Shown here piece by piece: positions 48,501 through 63,500 of a stretch of DNA of 64,000 nt (positions are counted from its first letter, which is position 1; each line of letters begins with the position of its first letter). The notes beneath the pieces were generated by a model. That model was given only the letters and a program-made list of their open reading frames with translations, searched no databases and was not told the origin of the DNA. The position numbers and the translations under genes were made by a program. The stretch is from contig OZ059895.1 of the NCBI GenBank assembly GCA_964057225.1, positions 6,820,001 to 6,884,000 of the forward strand. Direction: 5' to 3'. The stretch is from Auanema rhodensis. Its lineage: Eukaryota > Nematoda > Chromadorea > Rhabditida > Rhabditidae.

Positions 48501-51500
48501 GGGTATTCATCTTCATCTTTGGTTTAATTACCCAAGTTTGAGGTACTTTGATGATTCAACAAGGGTTACACCTGATGTTGAACTAAATTTTGGAAAGCTC
48601 ACTATATGTGAGCAACATTGATATTTCATCTCTCTGAACATTCGGAAGCTTGTCTATCTCTTGACCGGAAATGGTTATTGTTCAGACAATCTCAGTCTGG
48701 AGTTTTGAATGTTCTTCTGAACAGGAATACGGTGCACGTGCCATTTGCCTTGGGGTATTCAACTTCATTTTTGGTTTAATTACCCAAGTTTGAGGTACTT
48801 TGATGATTCAACAAGGGTTACACCTGATGTTGAACTAAATTTTGGAAAGCTCACTATATGTGAGCAACATTGATATTTCATCTCTCTGAAGATTCGGAAG
48901 CTTGTCTATCTCTTTACCGGAAACTTTTATTGTTCAGACAATCTCAGTCTAGAGTTTTGAATGTTCTTCTGAACAGGAATACGGTGCACGTGCCATTTGC
49001 CTTGGGGTATTCATCTTCATCTTTGGTTTAATTACCCAAGTTTGAGGTACTTTGATGATTCAACAAGGGATACACCTGATGTTGAACTAAATTTTGGAAA
49101 GCTTACTATATGTGAGCAACTTTGATATTTCATCTCTCTGAAGATTCGGAAGCTTGTCTATCTCTTTACCGGAAACTTTTATTGTTCAGACAATCTCAGT
49201 CTAGAGTTTTGAATGTTCTTCTGAACAGGAATACGGTGCACGTGCCATTTGCCTTGGGGTATTCATCTTCATCTTTGGTTTAATTACCCAAGTTTGAGGT
49301 ACTTTGATGATTCAACAAGGGTTACACCTGATGTTGAACTAAATTTTGGAAAGCTCACTATATGTGAGCAACATTGATATTTCATCTCTCTGAACATTCG
49401 GAAGCTTGTCTATCTCTTGACCGGAAATGGTTATTGTTCAGACAATCTCAGTCTGGAGTTTTGAATGTTCTTCTGAACAGGAATACGGTGCACGTGCCAT
49501 TTGCCTTGGGGTATTCAACTTCATTTTTGGTTTAATTACCCAAGTTTGAGGTACTTTGATGATTCAACAAGGGATACACCTGATGTTGAACTAAATTTTG
49601 GAAAGCTTACTATATGTGAGCAACTTTGATATTTCATCTCTCTGAAGATTCGGAAGCTTGTCTATCTCTTTACCGGAAACTTTTATTGTTCAGACAATCT
49701 CAGTCTAGAGTTTTGAATGTTCTTCTGAACAGGAATACGGTGCACGTGCCATTTGCCTTGGGGTATTCATCTTCATCTTTGGTTTAATTACCCAAGTTTG
49801 AGGTACTTTGATGATTCAACAAGGGATACACCTGATGTTGAACTAAATTTTGGAAAGCTTACTATATGTGAGCAACTTTGATATTTCATCTCTCTGAAGA
49901 TTCGGAAGCTTGTCTATCTCTTTACCGGAAACTTTTATTGTTCAGACAATCTCAGTCTAGAGTTTTGAATGTTCTTCTGAACAGGAATACGGTGCACGTG
50001 CCATTTGCCTTGGGGTATTCATCTTCATCTTTGGTTTAATTACCCAAGTTTGAGGTACTTTGATGATTCAACAAGGGTTACACCTGATGTTGAACTAAAT
50101 TTTGGAAAGCTCACTATATGTGAGCAACATTGATATTTCATCTCTCTGAACATTCGGAAGCTTGTCTATCTCTTGACCGGAAATGGTTATTGTTCAGACA
50201 ATCTCAGTCTGGAGTTTTGAATGTTCTTCTGAACAGGAATACGGTGCACGTGCCATTTGCCTTGGGGTATTCAACTTCATTTTTGGTTTAATTACCCAAG
50301 TTTGAGGTACTTTGATGATTCAACAAGGGATACACCTGATGTTGAACTAAATTTTGGAAAGCTTACTATATGTGAGCAACTTTGATATTTCATCTCTCTG
50401 AAGATTCGGAAGCTTGTCTATCTCTTTACCGGAAACTTTTATTGTTCAGACAATCTCAGTCTAGAGTTTTGAATGTTCTTCTGAACAGGAATACGGTGCA
50501 CGTGCCATTTGCCTTGGGGTATTCATCTTCATCTTTGGTTTAATTACCCAAGTTTGAGGTACTTTGATGATTCAGCAAGGGTTACACCTGATGTTGAACT
50601 AAATTTTGGAAAGCTCACTATATGTGAGCAACATTAATATTTCATCTCTCTGAAGATTCGGAAGCTTGTCTATCTCTTTACCGGAAACTTTTATTGTTCA
50701 GACAATCTCAGTCTAGAGTTTTGAATGTTCTTCTGAACAGGAATACGGTGCACGTGCCATTTGCCTTGGGGTATTCATCTTCATCTTTGGTTTAATTACC
50801 CAAGTTTGAGGTACTTTGCTGATTCAACAAGGGTTACACCTGATGTTGAACTAAATTTTGGAAAGCTCACTATATGTGAGCAACATTGATATTTCATCTC
50901 TCTGAAGATTCGGAAGCTTGTCTATCTCTTTACCGGAAACTTTTATTGTTCAGACAATCTCAGTCTAGAGTTTTGAATGTTCTTCTGAACAGGAATACGG
51001 TGCACGTGCCATTTGCCTTGGGGTATTCATCTTCATCTTTGGTTTAATTACCCAAGTTTGAGGTACTTTGATGATTCAACAAGGGTTACACCTGATGTTG
51101 AACTAAATTTTGGAAAGCTCACTATATGTGAGCAACATTGATATTTCATCTCTCTGAACATTCGGAAGCTTGTCTATCTCTTGACCGGAAATGGTTATTG
51201 TTCAGACAATCTCAGTCTGGAGTTTTGAATGTTCTTCTGAACAGGAATACGGTGCACGTGCCATTTGCCTTGGGGTATTCAACTTCATTTTTGGTTTAAT
51301 TACCCAAGTTTGAGGTACTTTGATGATTCAACAAGGGTTACACCTGATGTTGAACTAAATTTTGGAAAGCTCACTATATGTGAGCAACATTGATATTTCA
51401 TCTCTCTGAACATTCGGAAGCTTGTCTATCTCTTGACCGGAAATGGTTATTGTTCAGACAATCTTAGTCTAGAGTTTTGAATGTTCTTCTGAACAGGAAT

Positions 51501-54500
51501 ACGGTGCACGTGCCATTTGCCTTGGGGTATTCAACTTCATTTTTGGTTTAATTACCCAAGTTTGAGGTACTTTGATGATTCAACAAGGGTTACACCTGAT
51601 GTTGAACTAAATTTTGGAAAGCTCACTATATGTGAGCAACATTGATATTTCATCTCTCTGAACATTCGGAAGCTTGTCTATCTCTTGACCGGAAATGGTT
51701 ATTGTTCAGACAATCTCAGTCTAGAGTTTTGAATGTTCTTCTGAACAGGAATACGGTGCACGTGCCATTTGCCTTGGGGTATTCAACTTCATTTTTGGTT
51801 TAATTACCCAAGTTTGAGGTACTTTGATGATTCAACAAGGGTTACACCTGATGTTGAACTAAATTTTGGAAAGCTCACTATATGTGAGCAACATTGATAT
51901 TTCATCTCTCTGAAGATTTGGAAGCTTGTCTATCTCTTGACCGGAAACTTTTATTGTTCAGACAATCTCAGTCTAGAGTTTTGAATGTTCTTCTGAACAG
52001 GAATACGGTGCACGTGCCATTTGCCTTGGGGTATTCAACTTCATTTTTGGTTTAATTACCCAAGTTTGAGGTACTTTGATGATTCAACAAGGGTTACACC
52101 TGATGTTGAACTAAATTTTGGAAAGCTCACTATATGTGAGCAACATTGATATTTCATCTCTCTGAAGATTTGGAAGCTTGTCTATCTCTTGACCGGAAAC
52201 TTTTATTGTTCAGACAATCTCAGTCTAGAGTTTTGAATGTTCTTCTGAACAGGAATACGGTGCACGTGCCATTTGCCTTGGGGTATTCAACTTCATTTTT
52301 GGTTTAATTACCCAAGTTTGAGGTACTTTGATGATTCAACAAGGGTTACACCTGATGTTGAACTAAATTTTGGAAAGCTCACTATATGTGAGCAACATTG
52401 ATATTTCATCTCTCTGAAGATTCGGAAGCTTGTCTATCTCTTGACCGGAAATGGTTATTGTTCAGACAATCTCAGTCTAGAGTTTTGAATGTTCTTCTGA
52501 ACAGGAATTCGGTGCACGTGCCATTTGCCTTGGGGTATTCAACTTCATTTTTGGTTTAATTACCCAAGTTTGAGGTACTTTGATGATTCAACAAGGGTTA
52601 CACCTGATGTTGAACTAAATTTTGGAAAGCTCACTATATGTGAGCAACATTGATATTTCATCTCTCTGAAGATTCGGAAGCTTGTCTCTCTCTTTACCGG
52701 AAACTTTTATTGTTCAGACAATCTCAGTCTAGAGTTTTGAATGTTCTTCTGAACAGGAATACGGTGCACGTGCCATTTGCCTTGGGGTATTCAACTTCAT
52801 TTTTGGTTTAATTACCCAAGTTTGAGGTACTTTGATGATTCAACAAGGGTTACACCTGATGTTGAACTAAATTTTGGAAAGCTCACTATATGTGAGCAAC
52901 ATTGATATTTCATCTCTCTGAACATTCGGAAGCTTGTCTATCTCTTGACCGGAAATGGTTATTGTTCAGACAATCTCAGTCTAGAGTTTTGAATGTTCTT
53001 CTGAACAGGAATACGGTGCACGTGCCATTTGCATTGGGGTATTCAACTTCATTTTTGGTTTAATTACCCAAGTTTGAGGTACTTTGATGATTCAACAAGG
53101 GTTACACCTGATGTTGAACTAAATTTTGGAAAGCTCACTATATGTGAGCAACATTGATATTTCATCTCTCTGAAGATTCGGAAGCTTGTCTCTCTCTTTA
53201 CCGGAAACTTTTATTGTTCAGACAATCTCAGTCTAGAGTTTTGAATGTTCTTCTGAACAGGAATACGGTGCACGTGCCATTTGCCTTGGGGTATTCAACT
53301 TCATTTTTGGTTTAATTACCCAAGTTTGAGGTACTTTGATGATTCAACAAGGGTTACACCTGATGTTGAACTAAATTTTGGAAAGCTCACTATATGTGAG
53401 CAACATTGATATTTCATCTCTCTGAACATTCGGAAGCTTGTCTATCTCTTGACCGGAAATGGTTATTGTTCAGACAATCTCAGTCTAGAGTTTTGAATGT
53501 TCTTCTGAACAGGAATACGGTGCACGTGCCATTTGCCTTGGGGTATTCATCTACATCTTTGGTTTAATTACCCAAGTTTGAGGTACTTTGATGATTCAAC
53601 AAGGGTTACACCTGATGTTGAACTAAATTTTGGAAAGCTCACTATATGTGAGCAACATTGATATTTCATCTCTCTGAAGATTTGGAAGCTTGTCTATCTC
53701 TTGACCGGAAACTTTTATTGTTCAGACAATCTCAGTCTAGAGTTTTGAATGTTCTTCTGAACAGGAATACGGTGCACGTGCCATTTGCCTTGGGGTATTC
53801 AACTTCATTTTTGGTTTAATTACCCAAGTTTGAGGTACTTTGATGATTCAACAAGGGTTACACCTGATGTTGAACTAAATTTTGGAAAGCTCACTATATG
53901 TGAGCAACATTGATATTTCATCTCTCTGAAGATTCGGAAGCTTGTCTATCTCTTGACCGGAAACTTTTATTGTTCAGACAATCTCAGTCTAGAGTTTTGA
54001 ATGTTCTTCTGAACAGGAATTCGGTGCACGTGCCATTTGCCTTGGGGTATTCAACTTCATTTTTGGTTTAATTACCCAAGTTTGAGGTACTTTGATGATT
54101 CAACAAGGGTTACACCTGATGTTGAACTAAATTTTGGAAAGCTCACTATATGTGAGCAACATTGATATTTCATCTCTCTGAACATTCGGAAGCTTGTCTA
54201 TCTCTTGACCGGAAATGGTTATTGTTCAGACAATCTCAGTCTAGAGTTTTGAATGTTCTTCTGAACAGGAATACGGTGCACGTGCCATTTGCCTTGGGGT
54301 ATTCAACTTCATTTTTGGTTTAATTACCCAAGTTTGAGGTACTTTGATGATTCAACAAGGGTTACACCTGATGTTGAACTAAATTTTGGAAAGCTCACTA
54401 TATGTGAGCAACATTGATATTTCATTTCTCTGAAGATTTGGAAGCTTGTCTATCTCTTGACCGGAAACTTTTATTGTTCAGACAATCTCAGTCTAGAGTT

Positions 54501-57500
54501 TTGAATGTTCTTCTGAACAGGAATACGGTGCACGTGCCATTTGCCTCGGGGTATTCAACTTCATTTTTGGTTTAATTACCCAAGTTTGAGGTACTTTGAT
54601 GATTCAACAAGGGTTACACCTGATGTTGAACTAAATTTTGGAAAGCTCACTATATGTGAGCAACATTGATATTTCATCTCTCTGAAGATTCGGAAGCTTG
54701 TCTATCTCTTGACCGGAAACTTTTATTGTTCAGACAATCTCAGTCTAGAGTTTTGAATGTTCTTCTGAACAGGAATTCGGTGCACGTGCCATTTGCCTTG
54801 GGGTATTCAACTTCATTTTTGGTTTAATTACCCAAGTTTGAGGTACTTTGATGATTCAACAAGGGTTACACCTGATGTTGAACTAAATTTTGGAAAGCTC
54901 ACTATATGTGAGCAACATTGATATTTCATCTCTCTGAACATTCGGAAGCTTGTCTATCTCTTGACCGGAAATGGTTATTGTTCAGACAATCTCAGTCTAG
55001 AGTTTTGAATGTTCTTCTGAACAGGAATACGGTGCACGTGCCATTTGCCTTGGGGTATTCAACTTCATTTTTGGTTTAATTACCCAAGTTTGAGGTACTT
55101 TGATGATTCAACAAGGGTTACACCTGATGTTGAACTAAATTTTGGAAAGCTCACTATATGTGAGCAACATTGATATTTCATTTCTCTGAAGATTTGGAAG
55201 CTTGTCTATCTCTTGACCGGAAACTTTTATTGTTCAGACAATCTCAGTCTAGAGTTTTGAATGTTCTTCTGAACAGGAATACGGTGCACGTGCCATTTGC
55301 CTCGGGGTATTCAACTTCATTTTTGGTTTAATTACCCAAGTTTGAGGTACTTTGATTTTTCAACAAGGGTTACACCTGATGTTGAACTAAATTTTGGAAA
55401 GCTCACTATATGTGAGCAACATTGATATTTCATCTCTCTGAAGATTCGGAAGCTTGTCTATCTCTTGACCGGAAACTTTTATTGTTCAGACAATCTCAGT
55501 CTAGAGTTTTGAATGTTCTTCTGAACAGGAATTCGGTGCACGTGCCATTTGCCTTGGGGTATTCAACTTCATTTTTGGTTTAATTACCCAAGTTTGAGGT
55601 ACTTTGATGATTCAACAAGGGTTACACCTGATGTTGAACTAAATTTTGGAAAGCTCACTATATGTGAGCAACATTGATATTTCATCTCTCTGAACATTCG
55701 GAAGCTTGTCTATCTCTTGACCGGAAATGGTTATTGTTCAGACAATCTCAGTCTAGAGTTTTGAATGTTCTTCTGAACAGGAATACGGTGCACGTGCCAT
55801 TTGCCTTGGGGTATTCAACTTCATTTTTGGTTTAATTACCCAAGTTTGAGGTACTTTGATGATTCAACAAGGGTTACACCTGATGTTGAACTAAATTTTG
55901 GAAAGCTCACTATATGTGAGCAACATTGATATTTCATCTCTCTGAAGATTCGGAAGCTTGTCTATCTCTTGACCGGAAATGTTTATTGTTCAGACAATCT
56001 CAGTCTGGAGTTTTGAATGTTCTTCTGAACAGGAATACGGTGCACGTGCCATTTGCCTTGGGGTATTCAACTTCATTTTTTTTTTAATTACCCAAGTTTG
56101 AGGTACTTTGATGATTCAACAAGGGTTACACCTGATGTTGAACTAAATTTTGGAAAGCTCACTATATGTGAGCAACATTGATATTTCATCTCTCTGAACA
56201 TTCGGAAGCTTGTCTATCTCTTGACCGGAAATGGTTATTGTTCAGACAATCTCAGTCTAGAGTTTTGAATGTTCTTCTGAACAGGAATACGGTGCACGTG
56301 CCATTTGCCTCGGGGTATTCAACTTCATTTTTGGTTTAATTACCCAAGTTTGAGGTACTTTGATTTTTCAACAAGGGTTACACCTGATGTTGAACTAAAT
56401 TTTGGAAAGCTCACTATATGTGAGCAACATTGATATTTCATCTCTCTGAAGATTCGGAAGCTTGTCTATCTCTTGACCGGAAACTTTTATTGTTCAGACA
56501 ATCTCAGTCTAGAGTTTTGAATGTTCTTCTGAACAGGAATTCGGTGCACGTGCCATTTGCCTTGGGGTATTCAACTTCATTTTTGGTTTAATTACCCAAG
56601 TTTGAGGTACTTTGATGATTCAACAAGGGTTACACCTGATGTTGAACTAAATTTTGGAAAGCTCACTATATGTGAGCAACATTGATATTTCATCTCTCTG
56701 AACATTCGGAAGCTTGTCTATCTCTTGACCGGAAATGGTTATTGTTCAGACAATCTCAGTCTAGAGTTTTGAATGTTCTTCTGAACAGGAATACGGTGCA
56801 CGTGCCATTTGCCTTGGGGTATTCAACTTCATTTTTGGTTTAATTACCCAAGTTTGAGGTACTTTGATGATTCAACAAGGGTTACACCTGATGTTGAACT
56901 AAATTTTGGAAAGCTCACTATATGTGAGCAACATTGATATTTCATCTCTCTGAAGATTCGGAAGCTTGTCTATCTCTTGACCGGAAATGTTTATTGTTCA
57001 GACAATCTCAGTCTGGAGTTTTGAATGTTCTTCTGAACAGGAATACGGTGCACGTGCCATTTGCCTTGGGGTATTCAACTTCATTTTTTTTTTAATTACC
57101 CAAGTTTGAGGTACTTTGATGATTCAACAAGGGTTACACCTGATGTTGAACTAAATTTTGGAAAGCTCACTATATGTGAGCAACATTGATATTTCATCTC
57201 TCTGAACATTCGGAAGCTTGTCTATCTCTTGACCGGAAATGGTTATTGTTCAGACAATCTCAGTCTAGAGTTTTGAATGTTCTTCTGAACAGGAATACGG
57301 TGCACGTGCCATTTGCCTTGGGGTATTCAACTTCATTTTTGGTTTAATTACCCAAGTTTGAGGTACTTTGATGATTCAACAAGGGTTACACCTGATGTTG
57401 AACTAAATTTTGGAAAGCTCACTATATGTGAGCAACATTGATATTTCATCTCTCTGAACATTCGGAAGCTTGTCTATCTCTTGACCGGAAACTTTTATTG

Positions 57501-60500
57501 TTCAGACAATCTCAGTCTAGAGTTTTGAATGTTCTTCTGAACAGGAATACGGTGCACGTGCCATTTGCCTTGGGGTACTCAACTTCATTTTTGGTTTAAT
57601 TACCCAAGTTTGAGGTACTTTGATGATTCAACAAGGGTTACACCTGATGTTGAACTAAATTTTGGAAAGCTCACTATATGTGAGCAACATTGATATTTCA
57701 TCTCTCTGAAGATTTGGAAGCTTGTCTATCTCTTGACCGGAAACTTTTATTGTTCAGACAATCTCAGTCTAGAGTTTTGAATGTTCTTCTGAACAGGAAT
57801 ACGGTGCACGTTCCATTCGCCTTGGGGTATTCAACTTCATTTTTGGTTTAATTACCCAAGTTTGAGGTACTTTGATGATTCAACAAGGGTTACACCTGAT
57901 GTTGAACTAAATTTTGGAAAGCTCACTATATGTGAGCAACATTGATATTTCATCTCTCTGAAGATTCGGAAGCTTGTCTATCTCTTGACCGGAAACTTTT
58001 ATTGTTCAGACAATCTCAGTCTAGAGTTTTGAATGTTCTTCTGAACAGGAATTCGGTGCACGTGCCATTTGCCTTGGGGTATTCAACTTCATTTTTGGTT
58101 TAATTACCCAAGTTTGAGGTACTTTGATGATTCAACAAGGGTTACACCTGATGTTGAACTAAATTTTGGAAAGCTCACTATATGTGAGCAACATTGATAT
58201 TTCATCTCTCTGAAGATTTGGAAGCTTGTCTATCTCTTGACCGGAAACTTTTATTGTTCAGACAATCTCAGTCTAGAGTTTTGAATGTTCTTCTGAACAG
58301 GAATACGGTGCACGTGCCATTTGCCTTGGGGTATTCAACTTCATTTTTGGTTTAATTACCCAAGTTTGAGGTACTTTGATGATTCAACAAGGGTTACACC
58401 TGATGTTGAACTAAATTTTGGAAAGCTCACTATATGTGAGCAACATTGATATTTCATCTCTCTGAACATTCGGAAGCTTGTCTATCTCTTGACCGGAAAT
58501 GGTTATTGTTCAGACAATCTCAGTCTAGAGTTTTGAATGTTCTTCTGAACAGGAATACGGTGCACGTGCCATTTGCCTTGGGGTATTCAACTTCATTTTT
58601 GGTTTAATTACCCAAGTTTGAGGTACTTTGATGATTCAACAAGGGTTACACCTGATGTTGAACTAAATTTTGGAAAGCTCACTATATGTGAGCAACATTG
58701 ATATTTCATCTCTCTGAACATTCGGAAGCTTGTCTATCTCTTGACCGGAAATGGTTATTGTTCAGACAATCTCAGTCTAGAGTTTTGAATGTTCTTCTGA
58801 ACAGGAATACGGTGCACGTGCCATTTGCCTTGGGGTATTCAACTTCATTTTTGGTTTAATTACCCAAGTTTGAGGTACTTTGATGATTCAACAAGGGTTA
58901 CACCTGATGTTGAACTAAATTTTGGAAAGCTCACTATATGTGAGCAACATTGATATTTCATCTCTCTGAAGATTCGGAAGCTTGTCTATCTCTTGACCGG
59001 AAACTTTTATTGTTCAGACAATCTCAGTCTAGAGTTTTGAATGTTCTTCTGAACAGGAATACGGTGCACGTGCCATTTGCCTTGGGGTATTCAACTTCAT
59101 TTTTGGTTTAATTACCCAAGTTTGATGTACTTTGATGATTCAACAAGGGTTACACCTGATGTTGAACTAAATTTTGGAAAGCTCACTATATGTGAGCAAC
59201 ATTGATATTTCATCTCTCTGAAGATTCGGAAGCTTGTCTATCTCTTGACCGGAAATGTTTATTGTTCAGACAATCTCAGTCTAGAGTTTTGAATGTTCTT
59301 CTGAACAGGAATACGGTGCACGTGCCATTTGCCTTGGGGTATTCAACTTCATTTTTGGTTTAATTACCCAAGTTTGAGGTACTTTGATGATTCAACAAGG
59401 GTTACACCTGATGTTGAACTAAATTTTGAAAAGCTCACTATATGTGAGCAACATTGATATTTCATCTCTCTGAAGATTCGGAAGCTTGTCTATCTCTTGA
59501 CCGGAAATGTTTATTGTTCAGACAATCTCAGTCTAGAGTTTTGAATGTTCTTCTGAACAGGAATACGGTGCACGTGCCATTTGCCTTGGGGTATTCATCT
59601 TCATTTTTGGTTTAATTACCCAAGTTTGAGGTACTTTGATGATTCAACAAGGGTTACACCTGATGTTGAACTAAATTTTGAAAAGCTCACTATATGTGAG
59701 CAACATTGATATTTCATCTCTCTGAAGATTCGGAAGCTTGTCTATCTCTTGACCGGAAACTTTTATTGTTCAGACAATCTCAGTCTAGAGTTTTGAATGT
59801 TCTTCTGAACAGGAATACGGTGCACGTGCCATTTGCCTTGGGGTATTCAACTTCATTTTTGGTTTAATTACCCAAGTTTGATGTACTTTGATGATTCAAC
59901 AAGGGTTACACCTGATGTTGAACTAAATTTTGGAAAGCTCACTATATGTGAGCAACATTGATATTTCATCTCTCTGAAGATTCGGAAGCTTGTCTATCTC
60001 TTGACCGGAAATGTTTATTGTTCAGACAATCTCAGTCTAGAGTTTTGAATGTTCTTCTGAACAGGAATACGGTGCACGTGCCATTTGCCTTGGGGTATTC
60101 AACTTCATTTTTGGTTTAATTACCCAAGTTTGAGGTACTTTGATGATTCAACAAGGGTTACACCTGATGTTGAACTAAATTTTGAAAAGCTCACTATATG
60201 TGAGCAACATTGATATTTCATCTCTCTGAAGATTCGGAAGCTTGTCTATCTCTTGACCGGAAATGTTTATTGTTCAGACAATCTCAGTCTAGAGTTTTGA
60301 ATGTTCTTCTGAACAGGAATACGGTGCACGTGCCATTTGCCTTGGGGTATTCATCTTCATTTTTGGTTTAATTACCCAAGTTTGAGGTACTTTGATGATT
60401 CAACAAGGGTTACACCTGATGTTGAACTAAATTTTGAAAAGCTCACTATATGTGAGCAACATTGATATTTCATCTCTCTGAAGATTCGGAAGCTTGTCTA

Positions 60501-63500
60501 TCTCTTTACCGGAAACTTTTATTGTTCAGACAATCTCAGTTTGGAGTTTTGAATGTTCTTCTGAACAGGAATACGGTGCACGTGCCATTTGCCTTGGGGT
60601 ATTCATCTTCATCTTTGGTTTAATTACCCAAGTTTGAGGTACTTTGATGATTCAACAAGGGTTACACCTGATGTTGAACTAAATTTTGGAAAGCTCACTA
60701 TATGTGAGCAACAGTGATATTTCATCTCTCTGAAGATTCGGAAGCTTGTCTATCTCTTTACCGGAAACTTTTATTGTTCAGACAATCTCAGTTTGGAGTT
60801 TTGAATGTTCTTCTGAACAGGAATACGGTGCACGTGCCATTTGCCTTGGGGTATTCATCTTCATCTTTGGTTTAATTACCCAAGTTTGAGGTACTTTGAT
60901 GATTCAACAAGGGTTACACCTGATGTTGAACTAAATTTTGAAAAGCTCACTATATGTGAGCAACATTGATATTTCATCTCTCTGAAGATTCGGAAGCTTG
61001 TCTATCTCTTTACCGGAAACTTTTATTGTTCAGACAATCTCAGTTTGGAGTTTTGAATGTTCTTCTGAACAGGAATTCGGTGCACGTGCCATTTGCCTTG
61101 GGGTATACAACTTCATTTTTGGTTTAATTACCCAAGTTTGAGGTACTTTGATGATTCAACAAGGGTTACACCTGATGTTGAACTAAATTTTGGAAAGCTC
61201 ACTATATGTGAGCAACATTGATATTTCATCTCTCTGAAGATTCGGAAGCTTGTCTATCTCTTTACCGGAAACTTTTATTGTTCAGACAATCTCAGTCTAG
61301 AGTTTTGAATGTTCTTCTGAACAGGAATACGGTGCACGTGCCATTTGCCTTGGGGTATTCAACTTCATTTTTGGTTTAATTACCCAAGTTTGAGGTACTT
61401 TGATGATTCAACAAGGGTTACACCTGATGTTGAACTAAATTTTGGAAAGCTCACTATATGTGAGCAACATTGATATTTCATCTCTCTGAAGATTCGGAAG
61501 CTTGTCTATCTCTTGACCGGAAACTTTTATTGTTCAGACAATCTCAGTCTAGAGTTTTGAATGTTCTTCTGAACAGGAATACGGTGCACGTGCCATTTGC
61601 CTTGGGGTATTCAACTTCATTTTTGGTTTAATTACCCAAGTTTGAGGTACTTTGATGATTCAACAAGGGTTACACCTGATGTTGAACTAAATTTTGGAAA
61701 GCTCACTATATGTGAGCAACAGTGATATTTCATCTCTCTGAAGATTCGGAAGCTTGTCTATCTCTTGACCGGAAACTTTTATTGTTCAGACAATCTCAGT
61801 CTAGAGTTTTGAATGTTCTTCTGAACAGGAATACGGTGCACGTGCCATTTGCCTTGGGGTATTCAACTTCATTTTTGGTTTAATTACCCAAGTTTGAGGT
61901 ACTTTGATGATTCAACAAGGGTTACACCTGATGTTGAACTAAATTTTGGAAAGCTCACTATATGTGAGCAACATTGATATTTCATCTCTCTGAACATTCG
62001 GAAGCTTGTCTATCTCTCGACCGGAAATGGTTATTGTTCAGACAATCTCAGTCTAGAGTTTTGAATGTTCTTCTGAACAGGAATACGGTGCACGTGCCAT
62101 TTGCCTTGGGGTATTCAACTTCATTTTTGGTTTAATTACCCAAGTTTGAGGTACTTTGATGATTCAACAAGGGTTACACCTGATGTTGAACTAAATTTTG
62201 GAAAGCTCACTATATGTGAGCAACATTGATATTTCATCTCTCTGAAGATTCGGAAGCTTGTCTATCTCTTGACCGGAAATGTTTATTGTTCAGACAATCT
62301 CAGTCTAGAGTTTTGAATGTTCTTCTGAACAGGAATACGGTGCACGTGCCATTTGCCTTGGGGTATTCAACTTCATTTTTGGTTTAATCACCCAAGTTTG
62401 AGGTACTTTGATGATTCAACAACGGTTACACCTGATGTTGAACTAAATTTTGGAAAGCTCACTATATGTGAGCAACATTGATATTTCATCTCTCTGAAGA
62501 TTCGGAAGCTTGTCTATCTCTTGACCGGAAATGTTTATTGTTCAGACAATCTCAGTCTAGAGTTTTGAATGTTCTTCTGAACAGGAATACGGTGCACGTG
62601 CCATTTGCCTTGGGGTATTCAACTTCATTTTTGGTTTAATCACCCAAGTTTGAGGTACTTTGATGATTCAACAACGGTTACACCTGATGTTGAACTAAAT
62701 TTTGGAAAGCTCACTATATGTGAGCAACATTGATATTTCATCACTCTGAACATTCGGAAGCTTGTCTATCTCTTGACCGGAAATGTTTATTGTTCAGACA
62801 ATCTCAGTCTAGAGTTTTGAATGTTCTTCTGAACAGGAATACAGTGCACGTGCCATTTGCCTTGGGGTATTCAACTTCATTTTTGGTTTAATCACCCAAG
62901 TTTGAGGTACTTTGATGATTCAACAACGGTTACACCTGATGTTGAACTAAATTTTGGAAAGCTCACTATATGTGAGCAACATTGATATTTCATCTCTCTG
63001 AAGATTCGGAAGCTTGTCTATCTCTTGACCGGAAATGTTTATTGTTCAGACAATCTCAGTCTAGAGTTTTGAATGTTCTTCTGAACAGGAATACGGTGCA
63101 CGTGCCATTTGCCTTGGGGTATTCAACTTCATTTTTGGTTTAATTACCCAAGTTTGAGGTACTTTGATGATTCAACAAGGGTTACACCTGATGTTGAACT
63201 AAATTTTGAAAAGCTCACTATATGTGAGCAACATTGATATTTCATCTCTCTGAAGATTTGGAAGCTTGTCTATCTCTTGACCGGAAACTTTTATTGTTCA
63301 GACAATCTCAGTCTAGAGTTTTGAATGTTCTTCTGAACAGGAATACGGTGCACGTGCCATTTGCCTTGGGGTATTCAACTTCATTTTTGGTTTAATTACC
63401 CAAGTTTGAGGTACTTTGATGATTCAACAAGGGTTACACCTGATGTTGAACTAAATTTTGGAAAGCTCACTATATGTGAGCAACATTGATATTTCATCTC

